DNA of 64,000 nucleotides from Flavobacterium sp. (GCF_029945805.1 NZ_JAQSDH010000052.1:1-64000), one strand, 5' to 3'. Positions 1 to 8,728 are shown, counted from the first letter of the stretch. Translations and numbers: made by a program. Notes: a model not told the origin generated them from the letters alone.

Positions 1-1522
1 CGAAGAATTTACCACGATCTTGTAATTTATCGATAGAATAAGGAATCGCTTTTCCGTTTTCCATAGAGATTAATGAACCGTTATTACGTCCAGGAATTTC
101 TCCTTTGAATGGTTCGTATCCAATGAAACGGTGCGCCATGATAGCTTCACCAGCAGTAGCAGTAAGTAATTGATTACGCAATCCGATAATTCCACGAGAT
201 GGAATATTGAATTTGATAATCATACGCTCTCCCTTGGCTTCCATAGAAAGCATTTCTCCTTTACGGATAGTAACAAATTCAACTGCTCTTCCTGATAAAT
301 TCTCAGGCAAGTCGATTGTTAATTCTTCAATTGGCTCACATTTTTTACCGTCAATTTCCTTAATGATAACTTGTGGTTGCCCGATTTGCAATTCATAACC
401 TTCTCTTCTCATGGTTTCAATAAGAACAGACAAGTGTAGCACTCCACGACCAAAAACCATAAATTTATCAGCAGAATCAGTCTCACCCATTTTCATAGCT
501 AAATTTTTCTCTAATTCTTTTGTCAAACGGTCTCTAATATGACGTGATGTTACAAATTTCCCTTCTTTACCAAAAAATGGAGAGTCATTGATGGTAAACA
601 ACATGCTCATTGTTGGCTCGTCAATCGCAATAGAGGCTAAAGCTTCTGGATTTTCAAAGTCAGCGATGGTATCCCCAATTTCAAAACCTTCTATACCAAT
701 AATAGCACATATATCACCCGCAATTACTTCTTGTACTTTTTTACGTCCAAGACCTTCAAAAGTGTGTAATTCTTTAATTCTAGATTTTATAATTTTTCCA
801 TCTCTTTTTACCAAAGAAATTGGCATTCCTTCCTTTAAAACACCTCTTTCCAAACGACCAATCGCGATACGACCCGTAAATGAAGAGAAATCTAAAGAGG
901 TAATCAACATTTGTGGCGTTCCTTCCGATACTTTTGGTGCTGGGACATGCGCAATAACCATATCCAATAAAGGCTCAATGTTTGTGGTCATATTTCTGAA
1001 ATCGTCAGACATCCAGTTGTTTTTAGCTGAGCCATAAACTGTCGGGAAATCTAACTGCCATTCTTCTGCTCCTAACTCAAACATCAAATCGAAAACTTTT
1101 TCATGCACTTCTTCTGGCGTACAGTTTTCTTTGTCCACTTTATTTATTACAACACATGGTTTCAAACCTAAGTCGATTGCTTTTTGCAATACGAAACGCG
1201 TTTGAGGCATTGGTCCTTCAAAAGCATCCACCAATAGACAAACTCCATCAGCCATGTTTAGAACTCGTTCTACCTCTCCACCAAAATCGGCGTGACCAGG
1301 AGTGTCGATGATATTGATTTTTGTACCTTTATATACAACCGAAACGTTTTTAGAAGTAATGGTAATTCCTCTTTCTCGCTCCAAATCATTATTATCAAGA
1401 ATCAAATCACCTGCGTTTTCGTTTTCACGAAATAACTGACAGTGATACATAATTTTGTCTACCAAAGTAGTTTTACCGTGGTCAACGTGAGCAATAATAG
1501 CAATGTTTCTTATAGATTCCAT
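1..1522 (-). CDS. typA: Translational GTPase TypA/BipA (3' end outside window)
   Basis: This is a ribosome-associated translational GTPase of the EF-G/LepA family, important for ribosome assembly and stress adaptation. The minus strand reads from an ATG at 1522 as MESIRNIAIIAHVDHGKTTL, which carries the G1 P-loop AHVDHGKT typical of TypA. The frame stays open for 507 codons to the left edge, where it reads ENGKAIPYSIDKLQDRGKFF, a stretch characteristic of the TypA C-terminal region. TypA is usually about 600 residues, so roughly 90 residues lie outside. No stop occurs in the window, so a simple complete-ORF search misses it. A TAnnTTTG element lies 20 bases upstream of the start. It is transcribed divergently from the histidine kinase gene. 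Confidence 0.95.
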   Translation of the reverse strand, partial: MESIRNIAIIAHVDHGKTTLVDKIMYHCQLFRENENAGDLILDNNDLERERGITITSKNVSVVYKGTKINIIDTPGHADFGGEVERVLNMADGVCLLVDAFEGPMPQTRFVLQKAIDLGLKPCVVINKVDKENCTPEEVHEKVFDLMFELGAEEWQLDFPTVYGSAKNNWMSDDFRNMTTNIEPLLDMVIAHVPAPKVSEGTPQMLITSLDFSSFTGRIAIGRLERGVLKEGMPISLVKRDGKIIKSRIKELHTFEGLGRKKVQEVIAGDICAIIGIEGFEIGDTIADFENPEALASIAIDEPTMSMLFTINDSPFFGKEGKFVTSRHIRDRLTKELEKNLAMKMGETDSADKFMVFGRGVLHLSVLIETMRREGYELQIGQPQVIIKEIDGKKCEPIEELTIDLPENLSGRAVEFVTIRKGEMLSMEAKGERMIIKFNIPSRGIIGLRNQLLTATAGEAIMAHRFIGYEPFKGEIPGRNNGSLISMENGKAIPYSIDKLQDRGKFF

Positions 1523-1541
1523 CTGTGTTTTTTTGAAGGTG

Positions 1542-1549
1542 CAAAAGTA
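1542..1549 (-). promoter_or_regulatory. Probable promoter -7 element of typA
   Basis: The minus strand reads TACTTTTG, a perfect match to the Bacteroidota -7 consensus TAnnTTTG, 20 bases before the typA ATG. I see no clear TTG at the -33 distance. Confidence 0.55.
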
Positions 1550-1660
1550 CATTTTATTTTTGAATAAAAAGTGGATTTTTTTTGCTAACAATTACAATAA
1601 AAACAATTTTTTTAGATTTAAATACTTAAAATTAATTTTCGATTATGTAAATTTGATACA

Positions 1661-3382
1661 ATGAAAAATTATTCTAATAAAATTATATTAATATATATTC
1701 TAATTTTAATACTTGTGGCAATAATTGGTCACAATTTATTTGTCAATTATTTTCTCGATGGCAATAAAGAAGGCCTATTTCATTACGGATATATTAAAGA
1801 CATTATCTTCATTACTTTTTCCGGACTTATTTTAAAGGCTATTTTATATCAAAATACGGAGAAAAACAAATCTATATTTAAAAAATTACAGCTTACCAAT
1901 ATTGAAATAAAAGAATCCAATGAACGCTATGATATTGTTGCCAAAGCGACGAGTGATACGATTTGGGATTGGAAAATGGAAGACGACAGTTTCATTTGGA
2001 ATAAAGGAATTCAAGGTATTTTTGGTTACAAAAAAGAAGATGTTGGAAAAACATCTAAATGGTGGTTTGATCGAATTCATCCAGAAGATAGTTTAAAAAT
2101 GTCGGTTAAACTGTATTCGTTTTTAGAACAAAAGACTGAAAAATGGCAGGATGAGTATCGTTTTCAATGTGCAGACGGCACTTACAAATATGTTTTTGAT
2201 AGAGGTTTTTTGGTTAAAGATGATAATGGAAAGGCGGTAAGAATGATTGGAGCTATTCAGGATGTTACCAAACAAAAAGAAGAAGAACAACGACTTCGAT
2301 TATTGGAAACCGTAATTACGCAATCTAAAGATGCCGTTATGATTACGGACACCGACACCTCAGAAAATGAAATTCCAAGTATAATTTTCATCAATTCCGC
2401 TTTTACTGATATGACTGGATATAGTTCAAAAGACGTTATTGGCAAATCACCCTCAATGTTTTTTGGAAAAAAATCGGATATAATGGAATATGACAAGCTG
2501 AAAACAGCAGTTCAGAATTACAAGGAATGCTTCATCGAAACTATAAATTACAAAAAGAACGGAACTGAATTCTGGGTTAATTTTTCTATGATTCCTGTTA
2601 CTGATAAAGATGGAGAGCATTCGCATTGGGTTTCGATACAAAGAGATGTTACTGAGGAAAAAGAAAAGGTCAAAGAAAGAGAGCAACTTATTCGAGAATT
2701 AACCCAAAACAATAAGGACTTAAAACAGTTCTCCTATATAACATCGCACAACCTTAGAGCGCCATTATCGAATTTAACTGGATTACTTAATCTTATTGAA
2801 GACATTACTATTGAAGATCCGGAGCTAAAGGAAATCATTGCAGGATTTTCAAAATCTACGCATTTACTGAATGAAACTATTAATGACTTAGTAAAAGTAA
2901 TCATCATTAAAGACAATCCATCCATTCAGAAAGAGAAGGTTTTGATTAAAGAAGTATTTGAAAATGTCTTTAACCAGTTGAGTTTTTTAATAAGCGTTCA
3001 CAAGCCTATTCTGAAAATTGATTTGGAAGACGTTTCAATTTTAGAGATAAATAAGTCCTATTTAGAAAGTATTTTTTTAAATTTACTTACTAATGCTATT
3101 AAATACAGAGCACCTATCCGACAATTAAAAGTTGGTATAGCTACTAAAATCGTAGATGACAATTTGATTATAACTTTTAAAGACAATGGCATTGGTATCG
3201 ATTTAGAAAAAAATAAAGATAAAATATTTGGTCTTTACCAGCGCTTTCACAATTATCCCGACAGTAAAGGATTAGGACTATACTTGGTTAAATCACAAGT
3301 TGAAAGTATGAATGGAACTATTGCCGTTTCGAGTACTGTTGGAAAAGGAACCACATTTACAATCACTTTTAAGTATAATTAA
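1661..3382 (+). CDS. Membrane-anchored PAS-PAS sensor histidine kinase
   Basis: This is a sensor kinase that would autophosphorylate and pass the phosphate to a response regulator, very likely the one encoded 5 bp downstream. Two hydrophobic segments (about residues 8-32 and 47-63) anchor it in the inner membrane with only a short loop between them, so sensing is probably cytoplasmic. A first PAS/PAC domain spans about 92-205 and a second about 212-335. The dimerisation helix carries the H-box SHNLRAPLSNL with His363 as phosphoacceptor. The ATPase domain has an N-box around LLTNAIKYRAP (475-485), DNGIGID (508-514) and GLGLYLVKSQ (537-546). The stimulus cannot be read from sequence. A TAAATTTG motif at 1648-1655 lies unusually close to the ATG. 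Confidence 0.9.
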   Translation: MKNYSNKIILIYILILILVAIIGHNLFVNYFLDGNKEGLFHYGYIKDIIFITFSGLILKAILYQNTEKNKSIFKKLQLTNIEIKESNERYDIVAKATSDTIWDWKMEDDSFIWNKGIQGIFGYKKEDVGKTSKWWFDRIHPEDSLKMSVKLYSFLEQKTEKWQDEYRFQCADGTYKYVFDRGFLVKDDNGKAVRMIGAIQDVTKQKEEEQRLRLLETVITQSKDAVMITDTDTSENEIPSIIFINSAFTDMTGYSSKDVIGKSPSMFFGKKSDIMEYDKLKTAVQNYKECFIETINYKKNGTEFWVNFSMIPVTDKDGEHSHWVSIQRDVTEEKEKVKEREQLIRELTQNNKDLKQFSYITSHNLRAPLSNLTGLLNLIEDITIEDPELKEIIAGFSKSTHLLNETINDLVKVIIIKDNPSIQKEKVLIKEVFENVFNQLSFLISVHKPILKIDLEDVSILEINKSYLESIFLNLLTNAIKYRAPIRQLKVGIATKIVDDNLIITFKDNGIGIDLEKNKDKIFGLYQRFHNYPDSKGLGLYLVKSQVESMNGTIAVSSTVGKGTTFTITFKYN

Positions 3383-3387
3383 CACCT

Positions 3388-3798
3388 ATGTTAGATAAAA
3401 TACTATGTATAGATGACGATCCGATTACGTTAATGCTTTGTAAAAAAGTTGTTGAGAGAGTCGAATTTGCCAAAGAGATAATTATCGCCAATAATGGTGA
3501 AGAAGCTATTAATTATTTTGACAACTTGTTTAAAGAAAGAATGGACGATGACACTATAATTTATCCCAAATTAGTGTTGCTGGATCTTAACATGCCTGTA
3601 ATGGATGGTTGGGAGTTTTTGGAAACGTACATCAGCAGAAATTACCACAACATATTTGATTCCACCCGATTTATAGTACTTTCTTCTTCTATTGACCCTT
3701 ATGACATTAACAGATCTAAAACGTATCCAATAATAGGCTTTCTCTCAAAGCCAGTAACCAAAGCGATGTTGGAGAATTTAAAACCACAATTTTCATAA
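3388..3798 (+). CDS. Single-domain (CheY/Rcp1-like) response regulator
   Basis: This 136-residue protein is a receiver domain with no output domain. The acidic pocket is Asp10/Asp11, the phosphoacceptor is Asp66 in LVLLDLNMPVMDG, and the conserved lysine sits in FLSKP near the C-terminus. An insertion (around FKERMDDDTIIYP, residues 48-60) precedes the phosphorylation strand, as in Rcp1-like regulators that pair with PAS or phytochrome kinases. It starts 5 bp after the kinase stop, so the two are surely cotranscribed. With no DNA-binding domain it must act by protein-protein contact or as a relay to a further partner. A hairpin terminator follows at 3821-3850. Confidence 0.9.
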   Translation: MLDKILCIDDDPITLMLCKKVVERVEFAKEIIIANNGEEAINYFDNLFKERMDDDTIIYPKLVLLDLNMPVMDGWEFLETYISRNYHNIFDSTRFIVLSSSIDPYDINRSKTYPIIGFLSKPVTKAMLENLKPQFS

Positions 3799-3820
3799 AA
3801 AGAGGAAAATATAAGATACA

Positions 3821-3850
3821 AAAAAAAGCACTCAAATGAGTGCTTTTTTT
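3821..3850. terminator. Bidirectional intrinsic terminator between response regulator and rpsT
   Basis: A perfect stem GCACTCA/TGAGTGC (3828-3834 and 3837-3843) is flanked by seven A on the left and seven T on the right, so it can terminate transcription in both directions between convergent genes. Confidence 0.85.
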
Positions 3851-3870
3851 ATTCTGTAAATTAGTTTCAC

Positions 3871-4122
3871 TTATAGTTTTGAAACGTGTTTTGTTAACTT
3901 AGATTTCAAATTAGCTGCTTTGTTATCATGAATGATATTTTTCTTAGCTAATTTATCAATCATTGAAACAACTGCTGATAATTTAGCTGCTGCATCTGAT
4001 TTATCTGTAGCTAATCTTAATGCTTTAATAGCATTACGAGTTGTTTTGTGCTGGTATCTGTTTAATACCCTTTTCTTTTCATTGCTTCTAATTCTCTTTA
4101 AAGCTGACTTATGATTTGCCAT
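3871..4122 (-). CDS. rpsT: 30S ribosomal protein S20
   Basis: Small-subunit ribosomal protein S20 binds 16S rRNA in the body of the 30S particle. The 83-residue, strongly basic, Lys/Arg/Ala-rich sequence starts MANHKSALKRIRSNEKKRVLN, the standard S20 N-terminus, and the length is normal. It is monocistronic between the shared terminator at 3821-3850 and the tRNA-Glu pair, transcribed in the same direction as the tRNAs. The 152 bases between the tRNAs and rpsT are AT-rich; I could not assign a promoter there with confidence, and readthrough from the tRNA promoter is possible. Confidence 0.97.
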   Translation of the reverse strand: MANHKSALKRIRSNEKKRVLNRYQHKTTRNAIKALRLATDKSDAAAKLSAVVSMIDKLAKKNIIHDNKAANLKSKLTKHVSKL

Positions 4123-4274
4123 TTTTCTGTAATTTAATTGTAATTAATATAAAAATATTAGTTAAAAAAGAAAAACCTCCCACGATTAAAATCAATCACT
4201 TTGGTTTTGACTAATAAAACAAAAATTCGAGACACTGAACCCTTGTTTTATAAAACTAATTAACAACTAATTTG

Positions 4275-4346
4275 TAGCCCGTAGGGGAATCGAACCCCTC
4301 TTACATGGATGAAAACCATGCGTCCTAACCGATAGACGAACGGGCC
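4275..4346 (-). tRNA. tRNA-Glu (TTC), second copy in transcription order
   Basis: A 72-nt cloverleaf with a seven-base acceptor stem closed by G1-U72, anticodon loop TTTTCAT with anticodon TTC, T-loop TTCGATT and discriminator A. The 3' CCA is not encoded. It is identical to the copy 22 bp upstream. Confidence 0.95.
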
Positions 4347-4368
4347 TTCTTAGCACTTATAAATTTTG

Positions 4369-4440
4369 TAGCCCGTAGGGGAATCGAACCCCTCTTACAT
4401 GGATGAAAACCATGCGTCCTAACCGATAGACGAACGGGCC
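4369..4440 (-). tRNA. tRNA-Glu (TTC), promoter-proximal copy
   Basis: The 72-nt sequence is identical to the neighbouring tRNA-Glu at 4275-4346, with anticodon TTC. The two are separated by 22 bp and are probably cut from one transcript driven by the promoter at 4464-4493. Confidence 0.95.
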
Positions 4441-4463
4441 ATTTTAACTTAAAAATGCGGTTG

Positions 4464-4493
4464 CAAAAATACAACTATTTTTCAATCCCACAA
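4464..4493 (-). promoter_or_regulatory. Promoter of the tRNA-Glu pair
   Basis: On the minus strand TTG (4491-4493) is followed after 19 bases by TATTTTTG (4464-4471). This matches both the -33 TTG and the -7 TAnnTTTG elements of the Bacteroidota housekeeping promoter. It sits 23 bases upstream of the first tRNA. Confidence 0.7.
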
Positions 4494-4522
4494 GAGCAAA
4501 AAAATATTTTTGCTTTTTTTTA

Positions 4523-6001
4523 TTAGTAGGCTTTTGCAAACAACACTCTGCCAGCTGATTTGCCTCCAGAAAAAATGCAAATTCCTTCTTCTTTTTTTTG
4601 ATCTAAAGGGATACAACGGATAGTTGCCTTGGTTAACTCCTTGATTTTCTCTTCCGTTTCTGGAGTTCCGTCCCAATGTGCAGCAATAAATCCAGTCTTA
4701 TTTTCCAGAACATTTTTGAACTCTTCAAAAGAATCTACTTCTGTGATATGCGTATTTCTGTACTCTAATGCGCGATTAAATAAATCAGATTGTATTTGTT
4801 GCAACAAATCAGAAATATAAGCTACAATGCCTTCTTTTTCCTTTACTTCTTTTGACAAAGTGTCTCTTCGTGCAATTTCGAAAGTTCCGTTTTCTAAATC
4901 TTTAGGGCCAATAGCAATTCGAACTGGCACCCCTTTCAATTCCCATTCAGCGAATTTAAATCCTGGTTTTTGCGTAGTTCGGTTATCAAACTTAACTGAG
5001 ATTTTTAGTTTCTTAAATTGTGCCACTAAGTCATTGGCTACAGCCGAAATAGCATCAAACTCGTCCTCCGTTTTAAAAATCGGAACAATCACAACTTGAA
5101 TCGGCGCTAAGTTTGGCGGTAAAACCAATCCGTTATCATCGGAGTGTGTCATAACCAATGCTCCCATTAAACGTGTAGAAACTCCCCATGAAGTTCCCCA
5201 AACATATTCCTGTTTTCCTTCAGCATTAGCAAATTTCACATCAAAAGCTTTGGCGAAATTTTGTCCCAAAAAGTGCGACGTTCCCGCCTGAAGTGCTTTT
5301 CCATCCTGCATTAAAGCTTCAATACAATAGGTTTCGTCAGCACCAGCAAATCGTTCCGTTTCTGTTTTTATTCCTTTCACAACTGGAATAGCCATGAAAT
5401 TTTGTGCAAATTCGGCATAAACATTCATCATTTGAACTGTCTCCTCAATCGCCTCTTGTTTTGTAGCATGCGCTGTGTGTCCTTCCTGCCATAAAAATTC
5501 AGCAGTCCTTAAAAACAATCGAGTTCTCATTTCCCAACGAACCACATTCGCCCATTGGTTAATCAGCAAGGGTAAATCTCTATAAGATTGTATCCAATTT
5601 TTATAGGTTGACCAAATTATAGCCTCACTTGTTGGACGAACGATAAGTTCCTCTTCCAATTTAGCATTTGGATCAACCATTAATTTACCTGGTTTGTCAG
5701 GATCATTTTTTAATCGGTAGTGAGTAACAATGGCACATTCTTTCGCAAATCCTTCTGCATTCTTCTCTTCTGCCTCAAACATACTTTTGGGTACAAAAAG
5801 AGGAAAATACGCATTGCTGTGTCCAGTTTCTTTGAACATTCTGTCCAATTCTGCTTGCATTTTTTCCCAAATGGCATAGCCATACGGTTTGATGACCATA
5901 CAACCACGAACACCCGAATTCTCAGCTAAATCTGCTTTGACAACGAGTTCGTTGTACCACTTTGAATAATCTTCTTCTCTTTTTGTTAAATTCTTACTCA
6001 T
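4523..6001 (-). CDS. proS: Prolyl-tRNA synthetase, type 3 (archaeal/eukaryote-like)
   Basis: A cytoplasmic class II synthetase that charges tRNA-Pro. The 492-residue length, the absence of the INS editing insertion of E. coli-type enzymes, and the C-terminal end ...RVLFAKAY all indicate the short archaeal/eukaryote-like type 3 enzyme usual in Bacteroidota. Motif 2 is visible around [20 protein letters not shown], motif 3 around [19 protein letters not shown], and the HGTP anticodon-binding domain starts near [11 protein letters not shown] (about residue 290). The C-terminal domain contains only part of the zinc-binding cysteine set (RCIPL and GICIFSG). It is transcribed alone, divergently from the lipoprotein gene at 6102, from a promoter at 6055-6082. 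Confidence 0.96.
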   Translation of the reverse strand: MSKNLTKREEDYSKWYNELVVKADLAENSGVRGCMVIKPYGYAIWEKMQAELDRMFKETGHSNAYFPLFVPKSMFEAEEKNAEGFAKECAIVTHYRLKNDPDKPGKLMVDPNAKLEEELIVRPTSEAIIWSTYKNWIQSYRDLPLLINQWANVVRWEMRTRLFLRTAEFLWQEGHTAHATKQEAIEETVQMMNVYAEFAQNFMAIPVVKGIKTETERFAGADETYCIEALMQDGKALQAGTSHFLGQNFAKAFDVKFANAEGKQEYVWGTSWGVSTRLMGALVMTHSDDNGLVLPPNLAPIQVVIVPIFKTEDEFDAISAVANDLVAQFKKLKISVKFDNRTTQKPGFKFAEWELKGVPVRIAIGPKDLENGTFEIARRDTLSKEVKEKEGIVAYISDLLQQIQSDLFNRALEYRNTHITEVDSFEEFKNVLENKTGFIAAHWDGTPETEEKIKELTKATIRCIPLDQKKEEGICIFSGGKSAGRVLFAKAY

Positions 6002-6054
6002 ATTGAATACTTTGGCATAAAAATTGTTTAACTAATTTTAACTAAATAGTTCGG

Positions 6055-6082
6055 CAAAACTAACTATTTTTGTATAGTCCAA
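6055..6082 (-). promoter_or_regulatory. proS promoter
   Basis: The minus strand has TAGTTTTG (6055-6062) preceded after 17 bases by TTG (6080-6082), matching TAnnTTTG and TTG. The TTG falls beyond the start region of the opposing promoter at 6065-6072. Confidence 0.6.
6065..6072 (+). promoter_or_regulatory. Probable -7 element for the lipoprotein gene at 6102
   Basis: TATTTTTG is a perfect TAnnTTTG match 29 bases before the ATG at 6102. It lies 2 bases from the oppositely oriented proS -7 element; no clear -33 TTG is seen for this direction. Confidence 0.5.
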
Positions 6083-6101
6083 CAATAAAAATGCTATAGA
6101 T

Positions 6102-7055
6102 ATGAAAACTTATTTTTTTTCTGGTAAAAGATTATCCTTTTATTCCCTAATTGGATTTCTTGCAATTGTTACTACTTCCTGCGGCTCTTATCAAAATACT
6201 TCGTACTATGATAGTGATGGAGTTTATGGTGGATCGCAAAAAAGAGAAACAGCAAACAACAATTCTCAAAAAAATCAATACCAAGAATACTTTAGCGATT
6301 TAAATAAAGATGCTCAAGTGTTTACCGATGTTGACAGTTATACTTCAGTCAACAACGATACCATTAATAGAAATGAAAATTACAATTCTAATAATGCGAA
6401 TTGGGGTAGCAATCCACAAACTGTAACTGTAAACGTTTATGATAACAATTGGGGCTATGGATATTGGAATAACTTTTGGTACGGAAATTATTGGGGATTC
6501 AATAACTGGTACAGTCCTTCTTGGGGCTTAGGTTGGAATAACTGGTATGGACCAAATATAGGTTTTGGTTGGGGTTGGAACAGCTGGTACGGTAATGGTT
6601 TCTACGGAGGTTTTTACAATAATTGGCATGGTAATAATTTTAACAACAACTATTATTATAATGGCGGACGACGAACCACTTCATATCCTTATTCTTATAA
6701 CAGTGGAAGAAACGCAGGACGACAATCAAATTACAACAACGTAAATAACGGAAGAAGAAATAATACTTACCGTAACGCTGGAACATCAAGAAACACTAAT
6801 TTTAACGGTAACACAAGATCTTCTTCATCAAATGGTACAAGAAATTACAATACTACTACTCCAACAAGAACAAATACTAACTCGCAGCCTCAACCTACGA
6901 GAAATAATACCAACACGCAATCACAACCAACTCGTACTTACACACCAAGCAGCAACACGCGTTCATCCGGTGGTGGAAGTTACGGCGGAGGCGGGGGAAG
7001 TTATGGCGGCGGCGGCGGAGGAAGATCATCTGGTGGCGGTGGCGGAAGAAGATAA
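6102..7055 (+). CDS. Low-complexity W/N/Y/G-rich putative lipoprotein
   Basis: I do not recognise a functional family. The N-terminus (residues 1-27, hydrophobic SLIGFLAIVTTSC) looks like a lipoprotein signal with Cys27 as the acylated residue followed by GSY. After a polar Asn/Gln-rich stretch, residues 110-190 are extraordinarily rich in Trp, Asn, Tyr and Gly in repeating NNWYGxxxGFGW-type units. Residues 195-285 are Arg/Asn/Thr/Ser-rich, and the last 40 or so residues are Gly/Ser runs ending in RR. The product is probably exported, extended and aromatic-rich, and could be a matrix or adhesive protein, but that is inference. It is monocistronic with a strong terminator at 7068-7109. The frame is intact despite the repeats. 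Confidence 0.75.
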   Translation: MKTYFFSGKRLSFYSLIGFLAIVTTSCGSYQNTSYYDSDGVYGGSQKRETANNNSQKNQYQEYFSDLNKDAQVFTDVDSYTSVNNDTINRNENYNSNNANWGSNPQTVTVNVYDNNWGYGYWNNFWYGNYWGFNNWYSPSWGLGWNNWYGPNIGFGWGWNSWYGNGFYGGFYNNWHGNNFNNNYYYNGGRRTTSYPYSYNSGRNAGRQSNYNNVNNGRRNNTYRNAGTSRNTNFNGNTRSSSSNGTRNYNTTTPTRTNTNSQPQPTRNNTNTQSQPTRTYTPSSNTRSSGGGSYGGGGGSYGGGGGGRSSGGGGGRR

Positions 7056-7067
7056 TAATTAATACTC

Positions 7068-7109
7068 AAATATCTATGCAATTGTAACAGATCGCATAGA
7101 TATTTTTTT
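7068..7109 (+). terminator. Intrinsic terminator after the lipoprotein gene
   Basis: A 12-bp perfect stem (7068-7079 pairing with 7094-7105, core ATATCTATGC/GCATAGATAT) is followed by a run of T to 7109, only 12 bases after the stop codon. Confidence 0.85.
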
Positions 7110-7129
7110 GACTAAAAATATAAAATGCT

Positions 7130-8629
7130 ATGAAAAAACTTTTATCAATAATCATTGCTGGATTATCATTCTCAGCAATGCATTCTCAAGAAACTACTCC
7201 AGAAGATGCACTTCGCTATGCTGTTGAAAATCTAACAGGATCTGCGCGATTTAGAGGCATGAGTGGTGCGTTTGGCGCAGTGGGTGGTGATTTATCCGCC
7301 ATTAATCAAAACCCTGCTGGCTCTATATTCTTTACAAATAACTATGCTACTTTTACAGGTTCTGTGTACAACAGTAAAAACATTTCACGCTATTACGGTA
7401 GTACAGGAAAAGAAAACGATAGTTCACTAGATTTAAATCAGGCTGGAGTTGTTTTTGTTTTTAAAGATAATAATCCGAAAAATGACTGGCAGAAATTTAC
7501 TATTGCTCTGAACTATGAGAACAATAATAATTTTAATAATAGCATTTATTCCGCAGGTACCAATCCTTACAATTCTATTGACAAATACTTTTTACGGTTT
7601 GCAAATGGTTTACCACAAGAAGGCGGCATTACACTACAGACACTTGAACAAGCTTTCTTTGAAGACCTAAACTTTATTGACCAACAGGCCCTTTTGGGTT
7701 ACAATGCCTATATATTTAATCCTGTTTCCAATACTAACGCAAATTCTGTTTATGTATCAAATGTTCCAACAAATAGTAATTTTCAACAACAGAATTACAC
7801 TATCACAACAGGCTATGACGGAAAATTTACTGCAAATTTTGCTACATCCTTTAAAGATAGACTGTTTTTAGGTATTAATTTAAATTATCATTACACAGAT
7901 ATAATCAAAACGACTTCTGTTTATGAATCATACAACAATCCAGATCCTGCCACTTTACAATCTGTACAATTTGATACCGAAACCCATACCTTCGGAAGCG
8001 GTTATGCCTTTAATTTAGGTGCGATTGTTAAGGCTACAGAGAGTTTACGTGTTGGATTAGCATATCAATCGCCAACATGGTATAGACTTTCAGATGAGCA
8101 AAGACAGGCTGTGGTTGCTACTAATAATGGAAACACTTCTGTTTACAATCCCGATATTACAATGATTTATGACTCTTATACAATTCAAACTCCTAGCAAA
8201 TGGACGGGAAGTGTGGCCTATCTTTTTGGTAAAAAAGGATTATTAAGTGCTGACGTATCTACAAAAGATTACAGTAATACCAAATTCAGACCACAAAATG
8301 ATTACACAGGAATAAATTCTTTCATGAGTTCTGCACTTGAAAATGCTATTGAGATTCGCCTTGGTGGTGAATACAAATACAAAGCCTACAGCTTTAGAGG
8401 TGGCTATCGTTTTGATCAAAGTCCGTATAAAGTGGATCAAGCTTTTGGCGATTTAACTGGATATTCTGGAGGTTTAGGCTATACTTTTGGCGATAGCCGA
8501 ATTGACTTAGCGTATTCTTATGACCACAGAAACTTCAATTATACTTTCCTATCCTCTGGTTTGACAGACCCAGCGAGAGTAAGCAGATACAACAACACTA
8601 TTACGGTTAGTTATTCCGTTAATTTCTAA
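7130..8629 (+). CDS. OmpP1/FadL/TodX-family outer membrane transport protein
   Basis: This is probably an outer-membrane beta-barrel for hydrophobic substrates. Relatives in flavobacteria are often annotated 'hemin receptor', a name without strong support. A signal peptide (MKKLLSIIIAGLSFSAMHSQ, cleavage near residues 19-20) is followed by the FadL-type N-terminal hallmark SARFRGMSGAFGAVGGDLSAINQNPAG (residues about 37-63, with the NPAG plug motif). After it come many alternating amphipathic strands, ending in the aromatic-terminated strand NTITVSYSVNF. The C-terminal phenylalanine is the standard barrel-assembly signal. The 499-residue length fits the family. It is flanked by terminators on both sides, so it is probably a single-gene unit. 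Confidence 0.85.
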   Translation: MKKLLSIIIAGLSFSAMHSQETTPEDALRYAVENLTGSARFRGMSGAFGAVGGDLSAINQNPAGSIFFTNNYATFTGSVYNSKNISRYYGSTGKENDSSLDLNQAGVVFVFKDNNPKNDWQKFTIALNYENNNNFNNSIYSAGTNPYNSIDKYFLRFANGLPQEGGITLQTLEQAFFEDLNFIDQQALLGYNAYIFNPVSNTNANSVYVSNVPTNSNFQQQNYTITTGYDGKFTANFATSFKDRLFLGINLNYHYTDIIKTTSVYESYNNPDPATLQSVQFDTETHTFGSGYAFNLGAIVKATESLRVGLAYQSPTWYRLSDEQRQAVVATNNGNTSVYNPDITMIYDSYTIQTPSKWTGSVAYLFGKKGLLSADVSTKDYSNTKFRPQNDYTGINSFMSSALENAIEIRLGGEYKYKAYSFRGGYRFDQSPYKVDQAFGDLTGYSGGLGYTFGDSRIDLAYSYDHRNFNYTFLSSGLTDPARVSRYNNTITVSYSVNF

Positions 8630-8651
8630 TAGTCATTTGCTATCAATATCC

Positions 8652-8678
8652 AAACCACTTCTTTTGAGGTGGTTTTTT
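8652..8678 (+). terminator. Intrinsic terminator after the OmpP1-like gene
   Basis: The stem AAACCACTTC/GAGGTGGTTT (8652-8661 and 8666-8675, one T-G pair) with a TTTT loop and a T-run follows the stop at 8629. It overlaps the longest possible reading frame of rimO, which argues that rimO really starts further down. Confidence 0.8.
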
Positions 8679-8720
8679 ATTTTAACAGTTATAGTGGAAT
8701 TTATTTCGGAATAAAAAGCG

Positions 8721-8728
8721 TAATTTTG
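8721..8728 (+). promoter_or_regulatory. rimO -7 element
   Basis: TAATTTTG matches TAnnTTTG and ends 18 bases before the ATG at 8747. A transcript started here could not include the upstream in-frame ATG at 8669. Confidence 0.6.

Noticed and set aside
588..1037. 149-residue plus-strand reading frame
   Set aside because: It lies antisense inside typA, whose minus-strand frame is open throughout and matches a known family.
4123..4274. Small RNA or riboswitch between tRNA-Glu and rpsT
   Set aside because: Only weak AT-rich pairings are seen, with no conserved fold I recognise.
4495..4514. Terminator for proS
   Set aside because: The GCAAAAA/TTTTTGC hairpin has its T-run on the plus strand, the wrong side for the minus-strand proS gene.
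6832..7062. 76-residue frame within the low-complexity lipoprotein gene
   Set aside because: It is an out-of-frame shadow caused by repetitive, biased codons and has no independent start signal.
7101..7110. Promoter for the OmpP1-like gene
   Set aside because: TATTTTTTTG has two bases too many between TA and TTTG and is part of a terminator's T-run.
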